A DNA stretch of 64,000 bases, from contig NC_049910.1 in assembly GCF_001411555.2 (NCBI RefSeq), positions 28,119,150-28,183,149 of the forward strand, read 5' to 3'. How positions within the stretch are numbered: position 1 is the first letter of the stretch; each line of letters opens with the position of its first letter. This stretch comes from Juglans regia. Its lineage: Eukaryota > Streptophyta > Magnoliopsida > Fagales > Juglandaceae. This document shows, in pieces, positions 9,643 to 22,350 of this stretch. The position numbers were made by a program, and so were the translations under genes. The notes under the pieces are model-generated. The model did not search any database, was not told the DNA's origin, and saw nothing but the letters and a program-made list of their open reading frames with translations.

Positions 9643-11808
9643 TGTGGCGCCCCCGACCCCCCCTTATACGAGAACACGGGAATCGAGACGCCCGGATGGT
9701 GACAACATGGTCACGCATCCCAACGAAAGTACCAAGTGTGTGTACATGCATCAGTGTACATAAATAACGCAGCGGTTTAGTCAACTAAGTACCAGAATTT
9801 AAATTCAATGTAAACATCAATAGAGGTTTAATTAGTAGTTATACAGTCATCCAAAAATAAAATTCAATACATTAAAATAAAATATCAAGCAAGTGATCCC
9901 AGATCACTCGTCGGGCGGAGCCGTCTCCTCAGGCTTGCCCTCATCCTCCTCTGCATCAAAATCTGCGTTACCAAACATGGTACCACAGGTAAGTATAACC
10001 CAAATAATCCTTAGGAATAAAATACATTTAATGCAACCAACATGCATGCATATGATAAAATACGCATTTTATCGTAAAATATCATTTTCCCCGAAAATGG
10101 TCATTTCCAACATACGCCAAAATCTCGTTGGCCCAAAAATAAGCCGTAACACATTTTCCCAGAAAATGTTATCCACAAAATCCAACACACACTATTTTCC
10201 TAGAAAATAGTCCATTTTTAACGTATGCACCATGATCTCTCCTATGGGTCATCTGCACATCCTGGCTTCGTAGTGATGCTCAGTTTCGCGCCCGGTGCGT
10301 ACGTGGCCAAGCATCCTCTACGCAACGAGCGACACCCAGTTCCACGCCCAGCACATATGTGGCCAAGCGTCCTCTAGTCCCCGCCAGCAAAGGACCACTG
10401 TCGCCCAACGACTATCCAGGGGACGTCACTCAGTATATTAAGCTCCCGAGTGACCAGAGGAGCTCCACTGAGATAATGCCCCATCTCGGCTTGGGGTCGT
10501 GATACACACGCACCCATTAAATCATTACACATGAAAACCCAATTTTCAACACACACGTGAACACGAATGCAATACACGAAAAACCCAGTTTTCCTTTACA
10601 AACATGATCATGCATAAAATCATAAAATGTACATGTACCAACGCAAATCAACAACCATCAACAACCAACCCAAACCAATCCAACCAAACAACTCCATTCA
10701 CCAATCCATCCGGCCCCTGTACTCTTCGGACTCAGTCCGGCAAAACCAATCAATAGTTTAAATACAGTGAAATGTGTTAGTGCAAAAATACATTAAATTC
10801 ACAAGAATTATTTGGAAAATACTTACAGTGCTATATAATAATTTTCAAAGAATCACGGAGGTGCAAGAAGTGGAAATGCAGCTGCAGAACAGTGCAAAAT
10901 GCACTGTGGCCGTGGGTCTCAAGTACCCATTTTTCAACGGGTGCAAACGAAGACCCGAGATTGATAGGGTAGGGCCTAGGGATGTCGGTGAAGCTAGTGG
11001 TGGTGAAGGTTGGCCGTGGGTGGAGGTGTGGGCGGCGGTAGAAGACCAAAAAGCCCAAAATAGAAATGTTGATGAATGTGCTTCACCGGTGACGGATCGG
11101 AGGTGGGGTTGGGTCCATTGGGTAGCTAGGAGGTCGAGGAGGATGTGGTGAAGAAATGGTGGCCGGAGGTGGCGCGACGGCAGCGCAGCGGTGCAAGGAA
11201 TGCTGTGGCTTGGTGTTGTGTGTGGGTGCTACTGGCGGCGAAGGAGGAGCTGGGAATGGAGGGAAGTGATCGCTGGTGGCTGGGGAGGATGGTGGGCCGG
11301 GCGGTGTCGGTCACCGCCGGCCCACGGCGGCGCTGGGGAAGAAGGAGGATCGGACGGAGAGAGAGGGAGGGGGCTGGACGTCATGCGCAGGAGAAGACCA
11401 GAAAAAAGAAGAAGAAAAGAAAGCAGAAAAAGAGAAAAAGGAAGAAAAAGAAAAGAGGAAAGAGAAAATATTGGGAAAGAAATGAGGTCCGATTTTCACA
11501 TCTTGGGTGACAAAAATGATCCAACGGAAACGATTTTAAAACTGTAAGTGAAATAACATAATTCAAACACAGCGATTAAAATGAAAATAAATAATTAAAC
11601 CCAACAATAAGTTAATTTAATTTGAAAAGAAATTTAAACACATAACAATAATTAATTTAAAGAAAGCACTTCAAAAATAATTTTTGTAAACTAAAAATCA
11701 TAAAAGTAACCCAATTAAAAATTTAATAATTATAAAATAAGAGAATAAATTTTGAATCAATAAAACTAATTCCTTGATTAAAAATTCACTAAAATACGGG
11801 ATGTTACA
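9643..11808 (-). repeat. Element 1 5' LTR
   Basis: This 2166-bp LTR runs from TGTGGCGCCCCCGACC to CGGGATGTTACA on plus. It holds the features common to all Tekay LTRs in the window. There is an acidic short reading frame ending PEETAPPDE at about 9907-9960, ATTTTC..GAAAAT stem-loops at about 10080-10210, and a homopurine run at 11399-11470. GC-rich ORFs inside it (10774-11151, 11145-11510) lack matches between copies and are treated as chance frames. Confidence 0.93.
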
Positions 11809-11813
11809 TAGAA

Positions 11814-12205
11814 GATTTGTTTTTTATCAGTCCATGAAGTCCAATACAGAAGATGAAAGCAAAAAACTTTCTGATGACGCTAACCCTTATGAAGACACCA
11901 AGTTTGCGACGGTAGATATAGCAAACATCAGCCTCCAAAATTGTCCCTACATTTAATCACAAAAAAAGTAAGGTGTCAGAAAAAACGATATGGCAGACTT
12001 TCACCTAAAACTTGCACACATGTTAAGGACAAAGCACAAGTACCAAGCCTCATCCAGATTCAAACACTAGAAACATAATCAGAAGCACACATTCACACTA
12101 CTAATCTAATTTATATATAATGTGATGTTGGTGAAATACATAATAATATAATAAAAATTACAATTAAAATAAAATTAAGATGAAGCCAGTTTGGACTGAG
12201 GCACG
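11814..12205. other. Unassigned spacer between element 1 and solo LTR A
   Basis: I see no recognisable gene. A 60-codon frame (11774-11956, plus) begins inside the LTR of element 1 and is not convincing. Before element 1 inserted, this DNA was continuous with position 3488, so part of it could belong to the TAT-like LTR. Confidence 0.4.
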
Positions 12206-12210
12206 AAAAT

Positions 12211-14999
12211 TGTAACACCTAGACCAATCAAGCTCAATTTTTATTTATTTATTCTTTTTTCACACGTTAACTTCCTTGCTCGTTTTAATTTTTTTTTTTT
12301 TTTTTTGTTCTTTTTTTTTTCACCCGTAAAGTGTTCCTCACATCCATGACATGCATGACCTCGCACATTTCCCTCATTTTTCTCTAGCGGTTTTTTTTTT
12401 TTCCCCCATTGCCTACATATATACTTGTACTCCTCTCCTGAAAAGTAGTAGCCGCAGTAGAACCCAAGCATAACTCCCTTTCGTTCACTGCCTCTCCACG
12501 TTCTCGGCTCAACGCTCGTCAACTATGCACCCTTAAACCAGACCACCACTTTTGACACACTCCTGCTCAGCCTCTGTCAACCCTCCACCCAGTTGCAGCT
12601 GCTGTTAGCCTCTTCAACCCAACCGTTGCACCGTCTAGAATACACGCTGCTTCCATACGAAATCGATGCAACACGAGCACACTGCAGCTCCACGGACCGC
12701 AGCTCCACTTCACCGTGCGCCATCTCCACTTGGCCATCACTGGAGCTCCCACTCCTCTGCTGTATACCACTACACCACCACCTTACTGCCAAGGACGACC
12801 ACCTACATAGTGAACCGAAAACTCCCCTGCCACCGAAACAAAGCAACCCAACCCGATGCACTTGTCGTTCGAAGCCACCACACGGTGCTAGCGCTTCCAC
12901 GTCGTTACCACCGGCACAGAGAACTCTGACGGTCACTCCACGCCACTCCTATCCGCCGCGTCCCGCTTGGTAAGCCATCGACAGCACCTCTGGGTCACAC
13001 TTTCTCGGCTTACTCTATGTCTTTCATTTTTCCTTATTCTTTAGTCTCTCTCTCTCTTTCTCTCATCCAGTGCTCTGCCAAGATCACCGCCGTCTACCTA
13101 GTCCCTCGCCTACGTCGCATGCTGTCGCTTGATTTCCTCTGTGAGTAAGCTTTGCCATGCATGCTATGTTGATTTACGTAGGTTTTTTTGTTAGTTTTCA
13201 AAGAATTAAATGAAATTACCGTAATACCCTTTACTACATGTTATATTAATGGGCTTTTAAACTTTTGTAATGTATTAGTACACTGTTATTTAATTATGAT
13301 TACAGAAAATTATTTTAACATGTTATTAAGTAAAGTTTTATTTTAAAAGTAAACAATATTGGTGTAATGTTATTTTTACATTTTAGATATGATTTAGTCT
13401 ATTTAAAAATAGTTTTGGTTTATTTTAAAATATTTTTGGATAATTATATTATCCAGTATTAAACTTCATAAGTTGTTTTCATTAATAAATAAGTTAGACT
13501 TTTAAATTTTTTTAGTCGAAGTTATCGAATGGACATTGGCGATTTTAGAAAGGGATGATATATTTTAAGGTTATGAAATTTTAGGTTTTGAGGAATTAAG
13601 TATGTTATTTTAGAAGTTTAGGATTAAATATCGAAATAAGTGGTGGATTGGGAATTTATGGGAATTACTTGATTATTTTATAGGTGACGATTGTTAATTG
13701 TTCGACATTTTGAGAAAAATTCTGAAAAGCTAAGAAGTTCAGGTAAGCAGAGTTCCAATGCTAGACTTTGCATTAAAATAAAATGAGCTGAGGTTATTTT
13801 TGAAAAATATACATATTTGATTTTGAAAAGAAATTTGAACTACCTCAGTTATTTATTCTGCATTACTCATGAGATTCTGTTTAAGAAAAAAATATTTTCT
13901 ATCATGACTGGTGTAGACATGAGCTTATTTTTGACATTCTGTTTCTGAACTTTGAAAAAGAGAGCGAATATGAAATTTGTGCATAAATTATGTTGTGATA
14001 TGATTTTGTTTTGTTCTGAAGATTTTGTTCAGTACTCTGTTTGGATAAGACGTGATTTTTGAAAACCTTTGGCATGACTCATTGATTCTGAATTCGATTA
14101 TGTTTCCGTTCTGTTCAGTTACGATCCTGCCATGGGTGATAATAGTGGCATACGGCCCAACCTCGAGTTACAACAGTGGATACGGCCCAACCACAGGTTA
14201 TAATAGTGGATACGGCCCAACCACGGGTAATAATAGTGGATATGGCCCAACCACGAGTACTAATAGTGGATACGACCCTCTCACGGGTTATAGTAGTGGT
14301 CTCTATTTTGAGTGCACACCTTGGTGACAGAGTGATTTATGTTCTGCTTGGCTATCCGCAGATGCACAACCGTACTACGGGGTTATACATGGCCTCTGTT
14401 CTGATATGATGTTCTGATGATGATGATGATTATTTATGCTATGCCAAAGAATATTTTTGAATGAAATTATTTCTAAATCCTTGCTCTGATATTTTGATAA
14501 CATGTTTTGCTTCCGCACTCTGAAAATGAAAATGTTTCGTTCTGCATTCTGATTTCTATAAATGCTCATATTTACACACTGATATATGTTCTCTGCTTAC
14601 TGAGTTGTTGATAACTCACTCCTTATCTCTAAATATTTTTCAGATGATTTTGATAGTTCAGCTAGAGAACAAGAGTAAGAAGTTTTAGGAAGGTGTTATG
14701 ATCGTAGTGGAATAAGTGCCTGAGGGTACAAGTGCTTATTTGAGAGTTGTAGTTAGTAAACTGATTTTATTTTTCGGGTATTTTGATTTTATGAGTTAAG
14801 GATAATTTCGAGTTTTGGAGAGTTTTTAATTTATGTTATTGAGAATTTCTTTGTTGTCTCCATGAAGGAACATAGATATTTGGATTGATTAAATGGATTA
14901 ACATTTTATGGAGTTTTCCGGATTTTATAATTGTGTTATTGAAATTGATATTAAGTATTAAGAGCTAACTCTCCAGACCTCCGGGAACGGGGCGTTACA
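12211..14999 (+). repeat. Solo LTR A (long-LTR retrotransposon family 2)
   Basis: This 2789-bp unit runs from TGTAACACCTAGACC to GGGGCGTTACA. It is flanked by AAAAT (12206-12210) and GAAAT (15000-15004), a 5-bp duplication with one mismatch. The second half matches solo LTR C closely in the same orientation and B and D in reverse. Landmarks are a GC-rich stretch (12540-12970), a 30-bp minisatellite (14120-14300) and a TGAGTTGTTGATAACTCA hairpin near 14600. No internal region or primer site is attached, so it arose by LTR-LTR recombination. The parent is probably Ty3/gypsy by LTR length and ends, but no coding part is here to prove it. Confidence 0.88.
14120..14300 (+). repeat. 30-bp minisatellite in solo LTR A
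   Basis: Six units, with starts at 14120, 14151, 14181, 14211, 14241 and 14271, share the core TACGGCCCAACCACGGG. With one 31-bp exception the period is exactly 30 bp. Read in one frame this gives a 10-residue repeat such as SGYGPTTGYN. Confidence 0.93.
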
Positions 15000-15004
15000 G
15001 AAAT

Positions 15005-17026
15005 ATTGCTCTCTTTAAGGAGATTCAAGCCCTATTCGGTGTACAAAGTCTCAAATTAACCGGTGCAGCAGAACTCCTCTTAACTTGACTCCTCTAGGAT
15101 ACAATAGCCTAACTGATCGTCATATAGCCCGAACCAACTCTGCACAAGTGGTTGAGCTCAAAACTCCACCAATAGAACACCTTTCTTTTTATTTGAAAAA
15201 ACTCTCAAAATTATCTAGGTACAACCCTCTTTATTAATCTCTCTAGTGATTTTTCTCTAAAAAACAACCTCTCTCTCTCAAATGAAAACCAAAACTCGAC
15301 TAATCCCCCCTGTAATCTCAAATGAACAGCAACCTGTAAAAAAATATATCATCAAAACTCAAGCAGAGAAAATATCAAGTTTTTCAAGGAGTAATTTGTG
15401 GCTAAGGCTAGAAAACCTTGCAACTCGAACAGACTAGTATGGGATTTAATAATGTCTCAGACCGATGGCCGACATCACACGATCTAGCAACTGGAGTAGA
15501 GAAGAAAAGAAGCCTTTGACAAATTCAAATACACAAGTCTTATTTAATAACAGATAATTCAGAAGCATCTGATCCCTCCCCCCTAACCCAGCTCCCAAAT
15601 CATCAAATTACATTCTAATACCACCATGAAATTAAACCTCCAATTAATTCCCATGTTTGGGCTTCAAATATTTTCAGAAACTTTGTTTGGGTAAATGTGC
15701 CAACCTGAAGGAACCCTGCATAACTCTTCTGTTCACGATTGCATGGAACAAGCATGTATACCTTTCAGTTTATTAAACATTTTGTAGCTAGCTAGCCAAC
15801 CAGCCAGTCATGATCTATATCACTACAAGCGGGAGAGGTTTGAATTAACTGGAAAGTAGGATAGTATATGAAACAACCCACAAAAGCTGAGAACTGAGAC
15901 ATAATTTTCCCCTTTTGTATGTTGTTGGCTCATATGTTTCCGATTTGGCAGAACAAAGTTGGAATGGATGAGCTGAGCAATGAATATTTTGTGAGTGATC
16001 AGAGTTGAAGTCAGATGCTCCATTTATAAAGTCTATGAGAGATTGAAATCTTCGCTTGAAGGGCACGGCGTAATGATGCATGAGAGAGATCATGGGATGA
16101 AATTACATCGTCCCAAAGTACTAGGAACCTAGCTGCTATGTTGTAAAAATATTCGTGTGTGTTGCATCCTACCTTTCGAACATCACACGGATTTTTTTTT
16201 TAATTTTCGCCTTACAAGTATTTAACATTTTCCACTCAAAATTACATAAATTCACATATTGCATGCTTTACCAACTTATATTTTAGTCTAAGGTTTATTT
16301 TGAATAATAAATGAAAATAGGAATGTAGCACAATTTTACCAATTGAATCTTTACAATTTTAACAATACTAAAGCTCCTTTTTTTTGTTACCTTGACCATG
16401 GGAGCCCCTGTACCCGAAGTTGTGTGGGTCCTGGTGCACCAATGAAAATGAACAATTTAGGTGATACAACAGGAACATGAACAGAAGACAGAAGACAGAA
16501 ATCCCAAACCATCGGTAGATGCATGCAGAATGTTTTTCTTTCTCAAAAAAGCGAGTGCATGTTCTGAGCACTTGTAGCGAATCGGTAAGACTATAAGTGG
16601 CTCGCATGGAGAGCGTTGTGGAATGAACGCGAGACCAGCACCTTTAGCAGCTATCCCCTTCCTTTCGCCACTAGAGTACAGATTTGACCCCAACACCGTG
16701 CGGTGCTCGAGCTTCCCACTCTCAATCTGGACCTCTGCAGGTCGAAGAGGATGGAGCACCCATTGTTGAATTTCGTTGGTGATGGGAGCCACTAGTTGAT
16801 CCACCCTGTAGTGTTGCACCCCATTGAAGGAACGTCCCTGTGCTCGTGGTTGTAGTTGGAGAAGCGATAGGTGCTACTGCTTGCACGTTTTGTTGGAGCA
16901 GAGAAGTCGTAGGGCTAAGTTCTCTTCCGTAGAAAATTCCCAAGGAGGATGCCACATGAGACGTGGCCCTTTCCTTGGGTATAGTTTATTTTCCCTAAAA
17001 CGACAGAGCTGAGTTGTGGTTGAGCG
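15005..17026. other. Unassigned DNA between solo LTRs A and B
   Basis: About 2 kb without a recognisable domain. The minus strand holds two overlapping frames at 16457-16819 (120 codons) and 16722-16955. They may be the downstream part of the degraded reading frame that lies beyond solo LTR B (see 20098-20560). The rest (15005-16360) contains only short frames. I cannot name a family. Confidence 0.4.
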
Positions 17027-17637
17027 ATTTTTGTAACGCCCCGGTCCCGCAGGGATCGAAGAGTTACTCCCTATAACTTAAAACTCACAATTCATCAATA
17101 TATTTATAGACTCAAAAATATAACGTCATCAAAATACTACAAAGTCTCTTAATAAAATCTACCGCTTCTCAAAAATCTTCTATGAGTAATCCACTATGCT
17201 TAAATAATCATCTCACCAATGCTCCATAATCCTGATCCTTAGCTGGTCTATTAAAAAATCATCTGAAAAATAATTGGAGATAAGGGGTGAGTTATCAACA
17301 ACTCAGTAAGCAGAGGACATATACTAGTGTGTAAACATGAGCATTTTTACAGAGTTCAGAATGCAGAGACAAAACATTTCAGTATCAATATGCAAATCTC
17401 AAAAATACGTATTATCAGAAAATCAGAGCGACTTTTCAAACATTTCATATTCAGAAACCAACTTTTCATATTCAAAGACTCCTTTGGCACAACATGACTA
17501 AACATCTTCGTTTTATCATATCATATCAGAACAGAGACCATGTTTAACCCCCGTGGTAGGGTTTTGCATCCTGCGGAACGCCAAGCAGAACAATAAATCA
17601 CCGTGTTACCAAAGCGATTGCACTCAGAACAAAAAAC

Positions 17638-17790
17638 CACTATTATATCCCGTAGCGGGCTAGAGGTCACTATTATCTCCCGTGACAGGGCCAGAGGTCA
17701 CTATTGTATCCCGTGACAGGGCCAGAGGTCACTATTGTATTCCGTGACAGGGCTAGAGGTCACTATTATATCCCGTGATAGGGCCACATA
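17638..17790 (-). repeat. 30/31-bp minisatellite in solo LTR B
   Basis: CACTATTATATCCCGT-like units start at 17638, 17668, 17699, 17730 and 17761. This is the same locus in the LTR as the arrays in A and C, but three of the four spacings are 31 bp, so no constant reading frame survives. Confidence 0.9.
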
Positions 17791-18751
17791 TCAGAGCAAA
17801 ACAGAATCAGAATCACCATATCAGAGTCAGAATCAGAGTCAGAACAGAATCAGAAAATCATGCCAAAGGTTTTTCAGATGCCACATAATATCTAAACAGA
17901 GTACTGATATTCAAATCATTTCATATTTTCCAAAACAGATTCAGAACATTTTCACGTCACATGCGAAATTTATCAAATTTTCATATTCAATCATTTGTCT
18001 CAGTTCAATAACAACATGTAAAAAATAAGCTCATGTCTACACCAGTCATGACAGAAAATACTTTCTTCTTAAATAGATTCTTATGAGTAATGCAGAACAA
18101 ATATCTGAGGTTGTTTTCAGATTTCTTTTCATAACAAAACATGCACATTTTCTAAAAAGGACCTCAGTTCATTTTATTTTATGCAAAGTCTAGCATAGGA
18201 ACCCCGCTTACCTGGACTTCTTAGCTTTTCAGAATTTTTCTCAAAAATGCCGAAACAATATTAATCGTCACCAATAAAAATAATCACGTAACTTCCGTAA
18301 ATTTCCAACCAACCACGTATTTTGATATTAAAACTTAAAAATGCCAAAAGAACCTATTTTAAGAATCTCAAAACCTAAAATTCTCATAATACCTAAAATA
18401 CCAACATTTTCTAAGACCATCAATATCCACTTAATCGAATTTGTACTGAAGAAGAAAATTTATCGAATAAGTATTATGATAATTATAGAACTCAATAAAA
18501 ATTAATATTCAAAATATCTAAAATACCAACAATATTTTATAAATAAAAAGAATACATTGGTTACTAAACTTTTCCTAAAATAATTCATGAAAAGCTCACC
18601 TCTTATGAAAAATAGATTTACTTCCTTTAACTAGCAATATTATTAAAATACAATATAATATTTTTTGAAACTTAAAACAAAATTCTATTTAAATATAAAC
18701 TCAACACAAAAAAATACTTCTCAGCCGAAAACTCAAACCGTGAACTTTCCT

Positions 18752-18762
18752 AATATATATAC

Positions 18763-18799
<37 letters not shown>

Positions 18800-18800
18800 C
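18752..18800. repeat. TA/TATA microsatellite
   Basis: A nearly pure TA dinucleotide run lies inside solo LTR B. A shorter related run follows at about 18850-18870. Confidence 0.9.
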
Positions 18801-20097
18801 GGTTAAAACAAGTAAGTGCCCAAGTTAAAACTTTACTTATAAATATACCTACATATATATATATAAATACACCTTATACATAACACAAACGAACATACAC
18901 AAGAAAATAGAAAAATTTGCGGCGGCGGCAGGGACTCACCGAGATGGTAAAGTGCGACGACGCGGTGTGCGATGGGAGGTGGTGCACTCGGTGACTATGC
19001 ACTGGACGAGAAAGAGAGAGAGAGATGTACGGTGAGAGAGATAATGGAGAGAGAGAGCTTACGGGAGAGCAAGCCGAACGTGAGAGAGAGAAAACAGAGA
19101 GGGAGACTACCGTGTGGCGGGGGTGGCAAGAGGCGGACCATGGGTGACGGAAAACTTCACCGGTGGTTTCTAGAGCCGCAACGTGAAGGAGCTCTCGGTG
19201 GTTAATGGCTGTAATGGCTCACGGTAGGAAGAAAAACATCCTCTGTTTTGAGAGTGAAAAACAGAGGCTTGCGGGATGGCTATCGAAGGCTACACTGGTG
19301 GGTTCACAGCTGGGTCATGGTGGCAGCATATGGTAGCGTTGTGGAGGCGCATGCGGTGACTTGATTTCCTTGGGAGGCTGCGTTTTCCAGGAGACGGTTG
19401 GGTAAAACCATGAAGATGCAGGTTGGCTTTGGCCGTACGAGGGTGAGTCTCTTGCCGTGCGATCCGCGTGCTCAGCGTCTCACGTGGTGTAATGGTTGCC
19501 CGCAGTTGCTGACCTCCACGTATGAGCGGGACATTCTCACTGTAATGGCATGCTGCTGCGGCTGAGGCCGAGACGGAGGTGATGGCGCATAGTGAGGCAT
19601 TGAGCCTTGGTGATGGACGTTTACTGGCATCAGTTTTACGTGCATGGAGATGGAGGTTGGCGTCGAACTAGGAGGGGCTGCACGATGGTGAACTCTGGAG
19701 GCTGGTGGCAGCGACGGCACAGGGTAGTTTTTGAAGGTCTCGGATGAAAGTGTGTATCTATATGGTTGATAAAAAAAAAACCCTAAAGAAAGAAAAGACA
19801 TAGACGTGCATGGGGGTAGTGCAGTGCGTGGGAAAAAAAATAAATAAAACAATAATAATTAAAGTCCAACAATAAAATTATTCATTAAAGCAAAAAGCAA
19901 ATTTAAAAACAAACATGAATTAATATCACCAAAGCATATCAATGTAAATTTCACAATTTAAGAATTATAAAATAAATCCAACGAGAAAATTAGATAAATT
20001 TTAAAACAAGAACAATAATATTTAAATTAATTAAAATAATCCTTCACTAAAAAGAACAATACAGTAAAAAAAAAAAAATACGGGGTATTACAATTTT

Positions 20098-20560
20098 CGT
20101 GACTTCCAAAATGCCTGAGTTGGCTGGGTGTTTGTGGTGAGGATAGAGTGTTGTAAAGAATGGCCCCATTCTTTGGGTCTCCTCCTTTTTCAAACGTGTG
20201 ATTGTTTTTACATACGAGAACTAAGCGGAGAAGGGGAAGAGTAATTTCTTTGGGGGTAATTTCCATGTCCGCCTTTATAATCCATTCCACCGCTACTGCT
20301 TTGTCCACGCATTTCTCCATGAGGTCATCTACATCCTTCGTTCCATTTTCTACGCCATCCTCCACAGTCTCTACTGCCTCTTCTTCTTCTTCATCCTCCA
20401 CCACTGTACGAGAGATTCCTGCATCTTCTTCTGATTTTGTTGCATCCTGTCGAGTATTTCACTCATATGATCTAACTTCTCCAAAATTTTTTCCAGCAAC
20501 AACAATTGCTGTTTATTTAATCATACCACACCCATGAGGAATTGGTGGCTCTAGATACTA
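20098..20560 (-). pseudogene. Degraded acidic, coiled-coil-like reading frame interrupted by solo LTR B
   Basis: On minus, about 20520-20400 gives LEKLDHMSEILDRMQQNQKK, a heptad-like, Gln- and Leu-rich segment. After a frame change the acidic frame from 20404 reads VEDEEEEEAVETVEDG and then EWIIKADMEITPKEITLPL. If LTR B and one TSD copy are ignored, this frame stays open across the insertion into 17026-16870 for about 50 more codons and then stops. I do not recognise the family. The N-terminal pattern (coiled coil then acidic) is seen in some retrotransposon gags, but no capsid motif is visible. A host gene fragment is equally possible. Confidence 0.4.
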
Positions 20561-21419
20561 CTTATTAAGAACTTGGAAATGATGATAGAGGAGCATTGTG
20601 GTGGAAATAACAATGTGCATGCAAGACGTTTGCTGAGATGGAAAAGAGAAAATGACAAGCTTGTATTGCCACAGGAATACTTCGAGGGTTCCCAAACCTC
20701 CTAAATGAAAATGACAGTTGTTCATAATATTTTCTAGATCCCTTTCACGGTGCCATTTCTGGCTTACATAAGGAGGCAACCTATGACTAACAGAACTAAT
20801 GAAAATGCAATACGTGGAGAGTGAAATAGAATGAAAATAACAGATTGCACATAACGACACAACTATTGATCTAAACGGAAAGTTGTAGACAACTCATAGT
20901 TTAGCTTCCTTTATTGGCCTTCAAAACGGTGCGGTTGTTTAATTGGAATCATAACACCCACACAAACCCAAAAATCCCAAAACCCTCATATAAGAAATCC
21001 CCTGCAAACAATAATCAAGACAAGCTCTTGAATAGCAACACAACACAACTTTAACAAATTAAAAACAACAAAGAAGTAACGAAAAAAATTAAGAGAAAAC
21101 TAAGAAATGCGCAGTCAGAAGAACAAAGAACAAAAATCATCTTCCACACTGTAGATCAGGGCCTAGGTCGCAAATGGAATAAAGATGACCTCCATCCATA
21201 GTACTTTTAGAAATAGAAAAAAGATAGAGGTTGAAATGGAGAAAGAGAGAGGATGAGAGACAATTCCTCCAAATCAATGGCCAAAGAGAGAGGATGAGAG
21301 CTTACAAAAATCGAGACCAGGCAGAGGAGATGGTGGAATGCCATGGGTTGCAGCGGTTCGGCCACGGTGAGCCTTTTTGCAAATGCGGTGGGAATGGGTG
21401 GGGGGAGTTTTAAATTTTT
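20561..21419. other. Unassigned intergenic DNA
   Basis: No coding, RNA or repeat feature that I can support. The only notable point is a short purine-rich duplication of AGAGAGAGGATGAGAG at about 21245 and 21285. Confidence 0.4.
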
Positions 21420-21870
21420 ACCTTTTGCGATGACAATTTTTAGCGTTTGCGGCGACAAATGCTTTAATCAGCTCACTAATGTTACCATTATGTTAATTGG
21501 GCAAATTGTAACTCATCACAAACAAAATGGCCAAATATAAATATTTCAGGCCGATTTTTTTTCTGACGATGTGAATTTGGTGACAAAAAGTATACTTATT
21601 TGCCACCAAATAAAACTCACTATAAAAAATTGTCCCAAAAATCACTATTATTGGTGAAACTATTTGCGGCAATTTCATTTTTGCCGTAAAAAGTAAAAAT
21701 TAACGACACTTTCTTATTAGTCAGAAATTAATCATAAAAATTGAGTTTTTGCGACAAAATTTCTTTCATTGCAAACAACTCGTCTTAAAAGGTCACTATT
21801 TACTACCAAATAAAACTCGCAAGAAATAATTCTGTCCCAAAAACCATCGATCTGTCTATATATTGAGAAA
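21420..21870. mobile_element. CACTA (En/Spm) transposon relic with GCGACAAA-type subterminal repeats
   Basis: The stretch is rich in variants of GCGGCGACAAA and CACCAAATAAAACTC. The CACCAAATAAAACTCACTATAA unit at about 21602 recurs as TACCAAATAAAACTCGCAAG at about 21800. Such short repeats near element ends bind the TNPA-type protein in CACTA transposons. I could not define both ends or a TSD, so this is a relic. Confidence 0.45.
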
Positions 21871-22350
21871 TCGTTAGAAAACGATTGGTGCATGAGGCTC
21901 ATCATGTGGAGTACTCAAGACCTTGTGTGAGCTTCACGTGACCTTGCTAGTAACACATGTTGCCCTAGTGATGACAACATCATATTTGAAAGATTGCCTC
22001 ATAGAGTTGTGGTAAAATCCGGTCACATAGTGATGACATTAACACACTAGCTTCTCTCCTTTTTTTCATTCTATAAGTGCACTAGCACGTCCACTCTGAG
22101 CCCACAAAAATGAATAACGGACAAAATCGTGCAAGACATGCATTGGCTTTTTCTCCCGAAATAAATCAGGACTTCGATCGATGTTTTCCCAAGTGGGTTC
22201 CGACGACTTCAATCTGCATAAATTTAAGATCAGCTCGATATAATTAATTTATTAGGGTTTTTTTTTTCAAAAAATGTAAAAATTAGACTCATGATATGGC
22301 CGCCTACCATATATTACCAACTCTAAATTAGGAGACGAATGTTTCTAGCT

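Larger units (their letters stand above)
3494..11808 (-). mobile_element. Element 1: complete non-autonomous Ty3/gypsy Tekay-type retrotransposon
   Basis: The 8315-bp unit is bounded by TSD TAGAA at 3489-3493 and 11809-11813. It has two LTRs, a tRNA-iMet primer site next to the 5' LTR and a purine tract next to the 3' LTR. Its internal region lacks gag, protease, RT and RNase H. Instead it has a duplicated leader (9023-9628), a block of non-coding DNA (about 6846-9022), then a degraded 3' integrase-chromodomain piece (about 5600-6845). The filler and leader duplication are shared with element 3, so this is a family structure and not a private deletion. The LTRs match those of element 2, the likely former helper. 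Confidence 0.93.
17032..20092 (-). repeat. Solo LTR B (family 2, reverse orientation)
   Basis: This 3061-bp unit runs from TGTAACGCCCCGGTCCCG to CGGGGTATTACA, with perfect TSD ATTTT at 17027-17031 and 20093-20097. Its left end is the reverse complement of the right end of solo LTR C (GGGACCGGGGCGTTACA), which fixes the orientation. It contains a 30-31-bp minisatellite (17638-17790), a TA microsatellite and a GA-rich stretch at 19005-19090. No internal retrotransposon sequence is present. Confidence 0.92.

Noticed and set aside
12593..12973. 126-codon plus-strand ORF and a 119-codon minus ORF in solo LTR A
   Set aside because: GC-rich LTR sequence gives open frames on both strands; no domain, and no matching frame in solo LTRs B to D.
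14120..14300. Regular 30-bp repeats that could suggest a CRISPR-like array
   Set aside because: Units are directly contiguous with no unique spacers, and the sequence is a plant LTR minisatellite.
20202..20537. 111-codon plus ORF rich in Ser and Thr
   Set aside because: It is the complement of the acidic minus-strand frame; the Ser run simply mirrors the Glu run.
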